Of a DNA stretch of 42,833 nucleotides, positions 9,012 to 16,896 are shown piece after piece. Both the position numbers and the translations under genes were made by a program. The stretch is from NCBI GenBank assembly GCA_031276515.1, contig JAISMX010000005.1, forward strand, positions 1 to 42,833. The letters run 5' to 3'. The stretch is from Eubacteriales Family XIII. Incertae Sedis bacterium. Lineage in GTDB: Bacteria; Bacillota; Clostridia; Peptostreptococcales; Anaerovoracaceae. Under the pieces are notes generated by a model. That model searched no databases. It saw nothing but the letters and a program-made list of their open reading frames with translations, and was not told where the DNA came from. Position 1 is the stretch's first letter. Every line of letters begins with the position of its first letter.

Positions 9012-11507
9012 TCAGTGGATGGGCTCGTCGCCCGGCGTTTCCGCCGCGCCGCCGTTCTCCCCGGGCGCGGGCGCGCCTTGCTCGCCCACGCCTTGGTTCT
9101 GCCCGGCGTCGCTCGGATTTTGTTCGCCCGCGCCCGCGTTCGGCCCGGTCTCGCCGCCCTCGGGCGGCAGCGGAGCGGGCTGCGATTCCTTCAGCGCGCG
9201 GAGCATGTAGGCCACCTTGGCCGCCTGCGCGCGCGTCGCGCCCGCCAAGGGTTCAAAACCGCCCTCCGGCATACCGTTCATGATGCCCGCGCGCGCGATC
9301 TTGTCCACCGATTCAAAGGCCCACGGGCTGATCGCGCCGGCGTCCGTGAACGCGGGAACGACGCCGTTGTCCGGCAAACTCAAGCCCATGATCGACGCGA
9401 AATTCGCCAGCATGACGGTCATCTGCTCGCGCGTGATCGGGAGGTCGGGCGCGAAACGCGTCTCGTCCACGCCCTTGACGACCCTCGCGGCGTGGCCCCA
9501 GTTCACATAGGCGTAATACCAGCTTTCCATCGGCACGTCCTCGAAGCCCGACGGCGGAGACGCGTTCAGATCGAGTCCGTCGGCGGTCTTGGCGAGCATG
9601 GCCAGGAACTGCGCGCGCGTGAGCGCGAACTCCGGCCCGAACATATCGTCGCCGACGCCGTTCACGATTCCCCGGCTCGCGAGCGATTCGACATAGGGTT
9701 TTGCCCAGTGATCCGCGCCCGTCGCGGAATCGAACAAGTCCGTGAAGCTGATCTTCGCGCCGACCTGCACCGGCACGGCGACGGAATCGCCGGCGTAGGA
9801 AATCCTGATTTCCCCGGCTACACCCGTCTTGTCGGTCGCCGTAAATACGCCGTTTTCGTCTATAGCGCCCACGTTCGCGTCGCATTCCCACGAAAACAGG
9901 CTGTCCTTCTGCGCGACGGGAGCGTAGCCGTAGCGCGCCGTCACGTTCAAGTCCACAACCCCGCGCGGATCGGCGAACACGGCGTTAAGGCTCGGCGTCA
10001 GAGAGAGATCCCGCGACACGATTTCGAGCTCCGCCGTCGTCTCCGCGCCGCCGCTTTGGACGCGAATCCGCACCTTGCCCGGCGCGTCGCCGGCCGTATA
10101 GACGCCGTCTCCGCCGACCGCGCCGCCGCCTTCAAGCACCTCAAAGCGCAAATCCCGGACGGCGCCGCCCGTCCGCTCGTACAGGCTGTTGCTCATGTAG
10201 CCGGTCAACTTCACGTCCGCGCCGGGCATGGCCAGATAATGATCCTGATAGGCGCTCAAGACGGATTCGCCCTGCGCCGACAGCCCCTTGTAGACGAAGA
10301 ACAGGCCGTTCGCCACGGCGCGCGGCGCGCCGCCCGACGGCGAATTCTTCAGCGTCGCCTTCGCGTCCATACCCGGTTCGCGCACGAGCATGGACGAAGA
10401 ACCGCCGCCGTCGAGGTTCGCGACCACGACGCAGCCGAGCTCGACCATGTGCTTCGCCGCGTCCGTGAGACCCAAGCCGTTTGAGATGCCCGGCTGTCTG
10501 CCGTCCAGCACGTAGAGCACGACCGAGCCGTCGTTCTTCACGCCCAGCAGGGTGCGCGGATTCGGGTTTTTGCCCTCCGAGACCCATTTGCCATGGTCGT
10601 AGAGCAGATAGTACATCCCGAGGCATTCCTTGCTCCTCGACAGCGGACCCTTTTCGAGGTCGGTGGCGTTGATCTCCACGCGCATGCCCACGGCCATGCG
10701 CCCCAGGGATTCGGCGGTCATGGAATCCGCCTTCGTGGACAGCACGAGCTGGTTGTCGCCTATGGGCGTGTTGCCGCCGGAGTAGCGTATCGCGGACACG
10801 GTCGCGACGATGGGTCTGCCGAAGCGCAGCCGGGCCGCGTCCTGCGACTCGGCGTTCAGCACGACCTCGAAGTTGTCGCCCTTCGTACCCGTGCTCGCTC
10901 CATAATCCCTGTTGTACAGGTGCAGCGCCTTCGCGGCGCCGTGAGGCACGTTCACATAGCCTATGTTCGCGGCGTAGGGCGTCTGCGCGTGGCTGCCGTC
11001 GGCCTGCGGAACGAAGATCTCCGTCGCCATGGCATAGTTGACGTTGGGCCACACGAGATCGGCCTTGCCCGCCTCGTCAAACGAGATGGCGAACTTGGGC
11101 TCATAGCCCGAGGTGAGGATCACGCCGTCGTGTATGGTGATTCCCTGCGGACAGCCCGTGCCGGTGTCGAAGATGTCGCCGTTTACGCCCGCGACCACCC
11201 TATAGCCTTGCGCTTCCAGCGTATTCACCATCGTGTCGGGCAGATAGCGCGCGTTTATGTCACCCGAAAAAACGAGAGGCCGCAGAGCCGAACGGGAGAA
11301 ATCCGCCGTGACGACGTAGGCGCGCTCCACGCCGTTCAGGTCGTTTCCCGCGTGTATTTTCGAGAAATCGACGCCTTCAAATATCTGTAAATGCGAACTG
11401 TAATACACGTTGCCGATGCCGTTTGTGCGCGCGTAGCCCGGCAAAAAAACGCCGGCCAGCAGGACAAAGGCGAGAAGCAGCGCCCATTTCTTTCCGTTTT
11501 GAAACAT
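9012..11507 (-). CDS. SLH-anchored phosphodiester glycosidase-family surface protein
   Basis: An 831-residue secreted protein. A signal peptide occupies residues 1-26 (Lys-Lys, then a hydrophobic run ending PGYA). A phosphodiester glycosidase domain (NAGPA/DUF2233 type) spans roughly 60-410: AGVNGDIFD, PRTLLGVKNDGSVVLYVLDG and NLDGGGSSSMLVR are its characteristic segments. Two Ig-like stretches follow. Three SLH domains lie near 595-772 (VNGVGDDMFGPEFALTRAQF, VKGVDETRFAPDLPITREQM, NGMPEGGFEPLAGATRAQAA), which bind secondary cell-wall polysaccharide. The last 57 residues are a Pro/Gly/Ala/Glu-rich low-complexity tail. Family members cleave phosphodiester-linked sugars, for example on wall polymers; the substrate here is unknown. 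It has its own promoter at 11551-11580, and AGGTG precedes the ATG. Confidence 0.92.
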   Translation of the reverse strand: MFQNGKKWALLLAFVLLAGVFLPGYARTNGIGNVYYSSHLQIFEGVDFSKIHAGNDLNGVERAYVVTADFSRSALRPLVFSGDINARYLPDTMVNTLEAQGYRVVAGVNGDIFDTGTGCPQGITIHDGVILTSGYEPKFAISFDEAGKADLVWPNVNYAMATEIFVPQADGSHAQTPYAANIGYVNVPHGAAKALHLYNRDYGASTGTKGDNFEVVLNAESQDAARLRFGRPIVATVSAIRYSGGNTPIGDNQLVLSTKADSMTAESLGRMAVGMRVEINATDLEKGPLSRSKECLGMYYLLYDHGKWVSEGKNPNPRTLLGVKNDGSVVLYVLDGRQPGISNGLGLTDAAKHMVELGCVVVANLDGGGSSSMLVREPGMDAKATLKNSPSGGAPRAVANGLFFVYKGLSAQGESVLSAYQDHYLAMPGADVKLTGYMSNSLYERTGGAVRDLRFEVLEGGGAVGGDGVYTAGDAPGKVRIRVQSGGAETTAELEIVSRDLSLTPSLNAVFADPRGVVDLNVTARYGYAPVAQKDSLFSWECDANVGAIDENGVFTATDKTGVAGEIRISYAGDSVAVPVQVGAKISFTDLFDSATGADHWAKPYVESLASRGIVNGVGDDMFGPEFALTRAQFLAMLAKTADGLDLNASPPSGFEDVPMESWYYAYVNWGHAARVVKGVDETRFAPDLPITREQMTVMLANFASIMGLSLPDNGVVPAFTDAGAISPWAFESVDKIARAGIMNGMPEGGFEPLAGATRAQAAKVAYMLRALKESQPAPLPPEGGETGPNAGAGEQNPSDAGQNQGVGEQGAPAPGENGGAAETPGDEPIH

Positions 11508-11550
11508 CTGTTTGGCACCTCGCGCGTGGGACGAAAAACAAAGTCATTTA

Positions 11551-11580
11551 ATTGTACCGGAGGATTCAGGGAGAAAGCAA
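11551..11580 (-). promoter_or_regulatory. candidate SigA promoter for the SLH glycosidase gene
   Basis: Read on the minus strand: -35 TTGCTT, 18 bases, -10 TACAAT, about 45 bases before the ATG at 11507. The -35 is imperfect. It stands downstream of the terminator of the preceding operon, so a new promoter is expected here. Confidence 0.55.
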
Positions 11581-11591
11581 GTTACGGTTGT

Positions 11592-11634
11592 ATGTCAAAA
11601 CGACGCCATGTCACCCGCCATGTCAAAACGACGC
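11592..11634. repeat. 15-base direct repeat just upstream of the SLH-gene promoter
   Basis: ATGTCAAAACGACGC occurs exactly twice, at 11592-11606 and 11620-11634 (28 bases start to start), with a third partial ATGTCA at 11608. The pair lies immediately upstream of the candidate -35 at 11575-11580, between the terminator and the promoter. This is a position for an activator or repressor site, but no regulator is identified. Confidence 0.6.
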
Positions 11635-11642
11635 GGCCGCGC

Positions 11643-11681
11643 AAAAAATATCCGGCAAGACTTCAAATCGTCTCGCCGGAT
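11643..11681 (-). terminator. rho-independent terminator of the Dlt-like operon
   Basis: On the minus strand, a 12-base stem with one mismatch (ATCCGGCGAGAC paired with GTCTTGCCGGAT, 8-base loop) is followed by a run of six T. It begins about 30 bases after the stop of the lipoprotein gene, the last gene of the operon. Confidence 0.85.
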
Positions 11682-11712
11682 ACGGTTTTTCGGCATATGG
11701 AAGGCGTGTCGT

Positions 11713-12327
11713 TCATTGCGCCGCCTCAGCCCGTTTCCGCGCCGGGGCGTAGTACATCGTGACATCCGTCGCGACGCCGTCTTCAAACAGAACCCGCAGC
11801 TCCAAATCCCCGTTTTGAAACAGCAGCGCATTCCCGCTTTCGTTCCACGCGCCGTTTTCGTACACGGCGGTCACCTCGTCGGCGTTCATGCCCAGGTACA
11901 GCCCCTCCTCCGTCTGCACGCTGTCGTCGCGAAAGGAAATCGACAGGATTTTGTCCTCGCCTTGCTCGGGGTAGGTGTTGACGAGAAAGCCCGGATAATA
12001 GTATATGCGGTCGATTCCGTCAAACGCGCAGCTGGGCGCCTCAAAGACGTCGTTCGGCTCTCCGATTGCGGCGAGCAGCGCGCCCATGTCTTCCCCCGGC
12101 ACGATGGGCGCGTCCTTGTGGCGAAAAGCGAAAACCGCGGCGTTTTGAACGGAATCGCTCAAATCCGCCTCCGTCTCGTTCGCAACGGCGCTTCCGCCCG
12201 CGCTCGCGCCCGCGCTCTCGTTCGCCTCCGGCTTCGCGCAGCCGCTTGACGGGACGCACAGCGCGAGCGAAGCCGCAAGGACGATCAACATGCGTGCGGT
12301 GCGATTTTGCTTACCGCTTGACTTCAT
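11713..12327 (-). CDS. putative lipoprotein, unknown function
   Basis: A 204-residue protein that I do not recognise. The N-terminus looks like a lipoprotein signal: basic start, hydrophobic LIVLAASLALC, then SSGC with the modified Cys probably at residue 30 (the -3 position is Ser, so the lipobox is weak). A Ser/Ala/Glu-rich linker follows. The rest is mostly beta and acidic, with repeated segments YLGMNADEVTAVYENGAW and NGDLELRVLFEDG that resemble small SmpA/BamE- or DUF-type beta folds, without clear assignment. ATG at 12327 has GGAGG 5 bases upstream. It is the last gene before the terminator, 49 bases after the SGNH-like gene, so it probably serves the same envelope system. Confidence 0.75.
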   Translation of the reverse strand: MKSSGKQNRTARMLIVLAASLALCVPSSGCAKPEANESAGASAGGSAVANETEADLSDSVQNAAVFAFRHKDAPIVPGEDMGALLAAIGEPNDVFEAPSCAFDGIDRIYYYPGFLVNTYPEQGEDKILSISFRDDSVQTEEGLYLGMNADEVTAVYENGAWNESGNALLFQNGDLELRVLFEDGVATDVTMYYAPARKRAEAAQ

Positions 12328-12376
12328 CCTTGCCTCCATTTTCAACCTCATTTCGACACCTCTTTCTTCGATTTCT

Positions 12377-13429
12377 TTAATACGTAAACGTCCTGATCTC
12401 GCCGTATTCGTCGAGCTCGCGCAGCTGCGCTTCGGCCATTCTCTCGTAGTCTCGCGTCTTCTCGCGCCAAATCGCGGCGACGGCCGCGTCCGTGCGCCTG
12501 TCCTCGAGGCCGTAGTCCTCCGCGAGAAGCTTTCCGAGAAAATCCGTCAGCTTTTCGGCGCCGCGCCTGTTCAGATGCAGACCCCCGTCATAGGTGTCCG
12601 TGTCAAAGTCGATGCCGGCCTCCTCCGCGCGCTCGAGGAAATTGACAAAGCGCAGCCTGTGTTCGTCCGCGTAGTCCCGAATCTGTTCGTCCCACTGCGG
12701 ATACCAATGCGGATAAATCGTGGGCGCCTTCACAAGCAAGAGGTCGATTCCCTTGCTTTCGCACAGCGCCGTGATTTTATCCAGATATTTGTAGCTGTTT
12801 TCGCCGAATCGGTAATCCGCGAGCTTCGGGCCCTCGGGCACGATATTCGCGGGTTTTACGTCGTTTCGCATATAATAGCCGCTGTGGCTCACGGATTCGC
12901 TCGCCGCGAAGTACTTCAGATCCTCGGAAGTGAGCGCGTTCCAGCGATCATGGTATCTGAATATGGGGAATATGTACGAAAGCACCGTCTCCTCCGGCGT
13001 CATCGACGCGAGAATCGCGCCGAGCTTGGCGCGCGAAAGGCGCATGCCGTCGAGGTTCAAACGGTTGTACGCCTCGCTTTGCGGGGCGTCGTACTTCATG
13101 GCCAGCACGTTGAAAACCACGACGTCGGGCGTTTCGTAACGCAAGGCGTCCAGCAGAAGGTAATAGGACTGCCATATCAGCTGCTGGGGGCCGCCGCGTA
13201 TATAGGAGGTTATGCCGTACGCCTTCCAAAGCTCCGCCGGCGAGAAGTTTTCATACACCTCGCAATCCCCTATGAACAATACGTCGTTGTCCTTTTCGTC
13301 GTCGTAGTATTCCGCCGTCAGCGCGCCCTCGTGCAGCGATTCCATGTACTTGGGCGCGAGCAGGCGCTGCGCCGACAGGAAGCAGATGACAAAGGCGATT
13401 GTCGCGACACATATACACAGGCGCTTCAT
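12377..13429 (-). CDS. SGNH/DltD-like membrane-anchored protein with Cys at the nucleophile position
   Basis: A 350-residue protein with one N-terminal membrane anchor (residues 4-22) and an extracytoplasmic domain. Block I of the SGNH fold is recognisable as VLFIGDCEVYENFSP, where the usual catalytic Ser of GDS is Cys56 (codon TGC). The C-terminal block is DGGLHLNRRGAEKLTDF with Asp281 and His285. In such operons the SGNH/DltD-type protein works outside the membrane with the MBOAT protein to transfer an acyl group to a polymer. ATG at 13429 has GAGG 7 bases upstream. It starts 34 bases after the MBOAT stop. Whether Cys56 is catalytic or the site is inactive cannot be told from sequence. Confidence 0.8.
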   Translation of the reverse strand: MKRLCICVATIAFVICFLSAQRLLAPKYMESLHEGALTAEYYDDEKDNDVLFIGDCEVYENFSPAELWKAYGITSYIRGGPQQLIWQSYYLLLDALRYETPDVVVFNVLAMKYDAPQSEAYNRLNLDGMRLSRAKLGAILASMTPEETVLSYIFPIFRYHDRWNALTSEDLKYFAASESVSHSGYYMRNDVKPANIVPEGPKLADYRFGENSYKYLDKITALCESKGIDLLLVKAPTIYPHWYPQWDEQIRDYADEHRLRFVNFLERAEEAGIDFDTDTYDGGLHLNRRGAEKLTDFLGKLLAEDYGLEDRRTDAAVAAIWREKTRDYERMAEAQLRELDEYGEIRTFTY

Positions 13430-13463
13430 TCTGCGGCCTCCCACGCTTGGAATCCTTTCCGCT

Positions 13464-15041
13464 TCAAAACCGATTGTAAATAAATTGCTTCGCGTCATAA
13501 CCGATGCCGTAGCATCCGAACACGGTCGTCGCGAGGAACAAAAGGAAGCACAGGCAGACGCGCGCCGTGAGCGACGTTCCCTTGTACGCGGCGCGGCGCG
13601 TCCACAGCCCGGCCGATATCATGACGCACACGCCCAAAGCGACGACGACGCAATCCGAGACGGACAAGCCCAAATCCAAAACGCTCCGCGCCGCGAACCC
13701 CTCCCGGCCAAAGTCCGCAAAGACAGACGCGTAGGCGCCGAGGGTCACGCCGACGCCGGCGTAGATGTCAAAGACGCGGATGAAGGACATGAGACAAAAC
13801 GTGCGCACGATTTGAAAGGCGCCGTACACTGGGGTTTCGGAAAAGGCAAAGCGGGCGTGAAATCGCTTGTACAGCGGGGACAATTCCTGCGAAACGATGA
13901 TGATCGCGCCGTTCGTGAGCCCCCATACGATGAAATTCCAGCTCGCCCCATGCCAAAGCCCGGTGGTGAACCAAAGCACCGTCGTCACGATGTACACGGG
14001 GATGCGAACGCCGACCCCCTTTCCGAAGATTCTTTTGGACGGCTTGATCAGCTTCAACATCGCGCTCGAAGCGCTGAGGGGATAGAACAGATAGTCTTTG
14101 AACCAAGCGCCCATGGTGATGTGCCATCTTCGCCAATATTCGGCGATGGATTTTGAATAGAAGGGCCTGTTGAAATTCTCCGTCACGTCGATTCCGAACA
14201 GCTTGGCGACGCCGACGGCGATGTCGATCCCGCCCGTAAAGTCCGCGAACAGCACGACGGCGTAAAACCACATGGTCAGCAGGACATAGGCGCCCTTGAA
14301 TTCGTCCGGGGATTTTGTCAAAATCACGACGGCCGGCAAAAGCCTGTCCGCGACCACGAGTTTTTTGAAAAAGCCGAACAGAATCCGCTGCACGCCCGCG
14401 CAGAATTCATCGCGACAAGGGATTCGCCCGGCGAACAAACCGGGGCTCAAATCGCAATACCGGCTTATGGGACCCTGCACGAGCTCGGGGAAAAACGAGA
14501 CGAAGAGCGCAACTTGAACAAGGCTCCCGGCCGCTTCCGTTTTCTTGCCGCGATAAAGGTCCGTCATGTAGGACAGGGCCTTGAACGTGTAGAACGATAT
14601 GCCCAAGGTCAGGGCGAAATCAAAACCCGAGGCCGTGAAAGACAAGCCCAGAACGCGCGCCATCGCGTTCAGGTTTTGCGCGAAAAATCCGGAATACTTC
14701 GTCACCGCGAGGATGCCGACGTTGACGCAGACGCCGAGGAGCAGCCACAGACGCTTTTGCTCCTTCGTCCTCCGGCGCAGCGCCTTGGCCTCGGACGATA
14801 CGAGATCCGCGTCCGCCAATCGCGCCGCCAGGCTTTTTGACAAACGATCCATCCGCTTGCCCGCGTACCACGTCGTCAGGCAGGTCGCGGCGACGCAAGC
14901 CGTGCCGGCCCAGCCGGAAGCAACGCAAAAAAAGCTGTTTGCGAAGAGCAGCCATACCGGGCGAAAACGGCCGGGCGAGACATAATATCCCGTCAAAACA
15001 ACGACGAGGAACAGCACAAACGCGGACGAGGTGAAATACAT
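13464..15041 (-). CDS. MBOAT family O-acyltransferase (DltB/AlgI-like)
   Basis: A 525-residue polytopic membrane protein of the MBOAT superfamily with about 11 hydrophobic segments. Family marks are FFPELVQGPISRY near residue 185, EYWRRWHITMGAWFKDYLFY with His307, and FTTGLWHGASWNFIVWG with the invariant catalytic His364. DltB and AlgI carry an acyl group across or within the membrane to an acceptor outside. It follows the carrier-protein gene by 8 bases, which strongly suggests that the carrier delivers its acyl group to this protein, as DltC does to DltB. Length and topology agree with AlgI/DltB relatives; AlgI-like sequences more often carry acetyl, so substrate class must come from the ligase gene. 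Confidence 0.92.
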   Translation of the reverse strand: MYFTSSAFVLFLVVVLTGYYVSPGRFRPVWLLFANSFFCVASGWAGTACVAATCLTTWYAGKRMDRLSKSLAARLADADLVSSEAKALRRRTKEQKRLWLLLGVCVNVGILAVTKYSGFFAQNLNAMARVLGLSFTASGFDFALTLGISFYTFKALSYMTDLYRGKKTEAAGSLVQVALFVSFFPELVQGPISRYCDLSPGLFAGRIPCRDEFCAGVQRILFGFFKKLVVADRLLPAVVILTKSPDEFKGAYVLLTMWFYAVVLFADFTGGIDIAVGVAKLFGIDVTENFNRPFYSKSIAEYWRRWHITMGAWFKDYLFYPLSASSAMLKLIKPSKRIFGKGVGVRIPVYIVTTVLWFTTGLWHGASWNFIVWGLTNGAIIIVSQELSPLYKRFHARFAFSETPVYGAFQIVRTFCLMSFIRVFDIYAGVGVTLGAYASVFADFGREGFAARSVLDLGLSVSDCVVVALGVCVMISAGLWTRRAAYKGTSLTARVCLCFLLFLATTVFGCYGIGYDAKQFIYNRF

Positions 15042-15049
15042 GTTGCGTC

Positions 15050-15277
15050 CTATTCGTCAAGCAGCGAAACGATCAGCTCGTGCAAGCTCTCCGCGGAATT
15101 GAAATTCTCGGGTATGATTTCCTCCGGAGGAATCGTTACGCCGAAATGCTCGGATATGAGCGCTATGATGGAGATGATGTCGAACGAATCCAGCACCTCG
15201 TCGTCAACCAGATTTTTCTGCGTCGCAAAGTCGATGTCGGGGCGCTGTTCGCGCAAGACGGCGATAAGCTCATCCAT
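15050..15277 (-). CDS. acyl/peptidyl carrier protein (DltC-like)
   Basis: A 75-residue carrier protein. The phosphopantetheine attachment site is Ser31 in VLDSFDIISII; the DSF form with FDI is closer to DltC/peptidyl carriers than to the DSL of fatty-acid ACP. The acidic helical fold and length match the family. GGAGGAGG lies 9 to 16 bases upstream of the ATG at 15277. It sits between the adenylating enzyme and the MBOAT transferase, so it is the expected carrier between them. No phosphopantetheinyl transferase is seen in the window. Confidence 0.93.
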   Translation of the reverse strand: MDELIAVLREQRPDIDFATQKNLVDDEVLDSFDIISIIALISEHFGVTIPPEEIIPENFNSAESLHELIVSLLDE

Positions 15278-15358
15278 GGCGCTTGTCCTCCTCCTTGGGA
15301 TTTTTCCATAGTGGCGCGCCGCCGGCGCATCCGCGCAAGCTCCCGGCGGGACGCAAAA

Positions 15359-16870
15359 TCAAACGGGGCGCTCGGCGACCAATCCGCGAACCGCCGCCCT
15401 GTCGAGCTTTCCGTTGTTCGTGCGGGGCAAGACGGCAATCCGCAGGTATATCGCGGGCTCCATGTAGCGGGGCAGCAGTTTTCGCATCCCGGACGCGACC
15501 GTTTTCTCGGAGACGCTTCCCGCGTAACAGAGCGCGATGCGATCCCGCTCCTCCAAAAACACGCAGCAGGCCTCCTCGACGGCGTCGAGTTTCGCCGCCG
15601 CCGCTTCTATTTCCGCAAGCTCAATGCGATAGCCCATGTGCTTGATCTGGTTGTCCCTGCGGCCGATGTACACAAGCTCTCCGCGTTCGTCGTACTTCGC
15701 GATGTCGCCCGTCCGGTATACGATTTCGGGATAATTCGCGTGCGCCGGGTTTTGAACGAAGGCCTCGCGCGTCTTTTCAAAGCCGTTGAAATAGCCCAAG
15801 GTCACGCCCGCGCCGCGTATGTAAAGCTCCCCCGGTCTCTCGGCTTCGTTTACGAGAACGCCGTCGTCGATCAAGAACACCTCGCTGTTTTGGAAGGCTT
15901 TTCCGATTGGAATCGGCATGTCCGCGTCGAAATCGTCCGGCACCTCGTAATAGCAGGACATGCCCGTACACTCGGTGGGGCCGTAAAGATTTATCCAGCG
16001 GGCCTTTGGCAAGGCCTTGCGCCAAAGGGCGAACTGCTTGGACGGAAACACCTCGCTTCCAAAGGCGATGGTGTGCAGCCTCGGAACGGCTTTTTCCAGC
16101 GTACCCGTCCCCGATATGAGCGTGAGGGCGGAAACGACCCAGCATACGGTGTTCACGCCGTGCCGATTCAGAAATTCGACCAATCTTATCGGCGTCATGA
16201 ACAGCTTTTTGGGGATGAAAACGGTTTTCGCGCCGTATTTCAGGCCGCAGCATATCTCCTTCAAGCAGGCGTCCACATAGAGCGGAACCTGCATGCCGAA
16301 AACGCTGCGCGCGTCGGGGCGAAGCACCGCCCCCAGGGCTTCCGCATAGTCGATTACGTTCCTGTGGCAGGCGACGACGCCCTTGGGAAGGCCCGTGGAG
16401 CCGGAGGTGAACACGACGTACACGGGATCGACGTCCAAAGCGCGGGCGCTCACGCGCGAAAGCCCTTCTTCGTCCGTTTTCGACGCCATGAGCTCTCCGA
16501 TCGAAAGAACGCGCCCGGCGTAATCGAGTTCCTTGGCAAGGGCCTCCGTTTTTTCGTCGCATATCATGAAGGCGGGCGCCGCTCCGTCCAGAATGGCGCT
16601 TATCCTGCTTTGCGACATCTCTTTTTCCAGAGGAATGTAATAATTGCCGCTGTAAACGACGCCGAAAAAGGCGGCTATCATAGAAGGGCCTCTCTCCATG
16701 AAAACGGCTATGGCCCCGTTTCGCCCGCATTGCAGAAGCCCGCTTCCCACCGCGCGCGCCCGCGCGCGGAGCGCGCCGAAGGTCAGGCTTTCGGTCTCGT
16801 CCGAGAAGGCCGCGCAATCGCGGTACGTTTCGGAAATATCTTCTAAATATTCCAATATATTTCGACGCAT
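15359..16870 (-). CDS. AMP-forming adenylation enzyme (DltA-like amino-acid--carrier ligase)
   Basis: A 503-residue stand-alone adenylation enzyme. Core motifs: A3 FTSGSTGLPKG, A5 INLYGPTEC, A7 VYRTGDIAKYDERGELVY, A8 GRRDNQIKHMGYRIELAEIE and A10 PRTNNGKLDR with the catalytic Lys. The A4 region PLYVDACLKE keeps the Asp that binds the alpha-amino group of amino-acid substrates in NRPS/DltA enzymes. Where DltA has FCGEVLP (the Cys is linked to D-Ala selection in B. cereus DltA), this protein has FGSEVFP, so D-Ala cannot be assumed. ATG at 16870 has GGAGG 5 bases upstream; the carrier gene follows 81 bases downstream. Role: activates an acid with ATP and loads it on the carrier. Confidence 0.88.
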   Translation of the reverse strand: MRRNILEYLEDISETYRDCAAFSDETESLTFGALRARARAVGSGLLQCGRNGAIAVFMERGPSMIAAFFGVVYSGNYYIPLEKEMSQSRISAILDGAAPAFMICDEKTEALAKELDYAGRVLSIGELMASKTDEEGLSRVSARALDVDPVYVVFTSGSTGLPKGVVACHRNVIDYAEALGAVLRPDARSVFGMQVPLYVDACLKEICCGLKYGAKTVFIPKKLFMTPIRLVEFLNRHGVNTVCWVVSALTLISGTGTLEKAVPRLHTIAFGSEVFPSKQFALWRKALPKARWINLYGPTECTGMSCYYEVPDDFDADMPIPIGKAFQNSEVFLIDDGVLVNEAERPGELYIRGAGVTLGYFNGFEKTREAFVQNPAHANYPEIVYRTGDIAKYDERGELVYIGRRDNQIKHMGYRIELAEIEAAAAKLDAVEEACCVFLEERDRIALCYAGSVSEKTVASGMRKLLPRYMEPAIYLRIAVLPRTNNGKLDRAAVRGLVAERPV

Positions 16871-16896
16871 TTCCGCCTCCGCGCTTTCGCCGCGCG

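Noticed and set aside
8946-10484. Long plus-strand reading frame opposite the SLH protein gene
   Set aside because: It is a mirror of codon bias in the GC-rich minus-strand gene; its sequence is Arg/Ala/His-rich without any recognisable domain. The same applies to long frames opposite rpoD, dnaG, dgt, pnp, gdhA and the OPT gene.
12377-16870. Calling the operon a standard dltABCD operon
   Set aside because: Gene order, the extra transglutaminase and lipoprotein, the non-DltA selectivity segment and the Cys-type SGNH block do not support a plain D-alanylation annotation.
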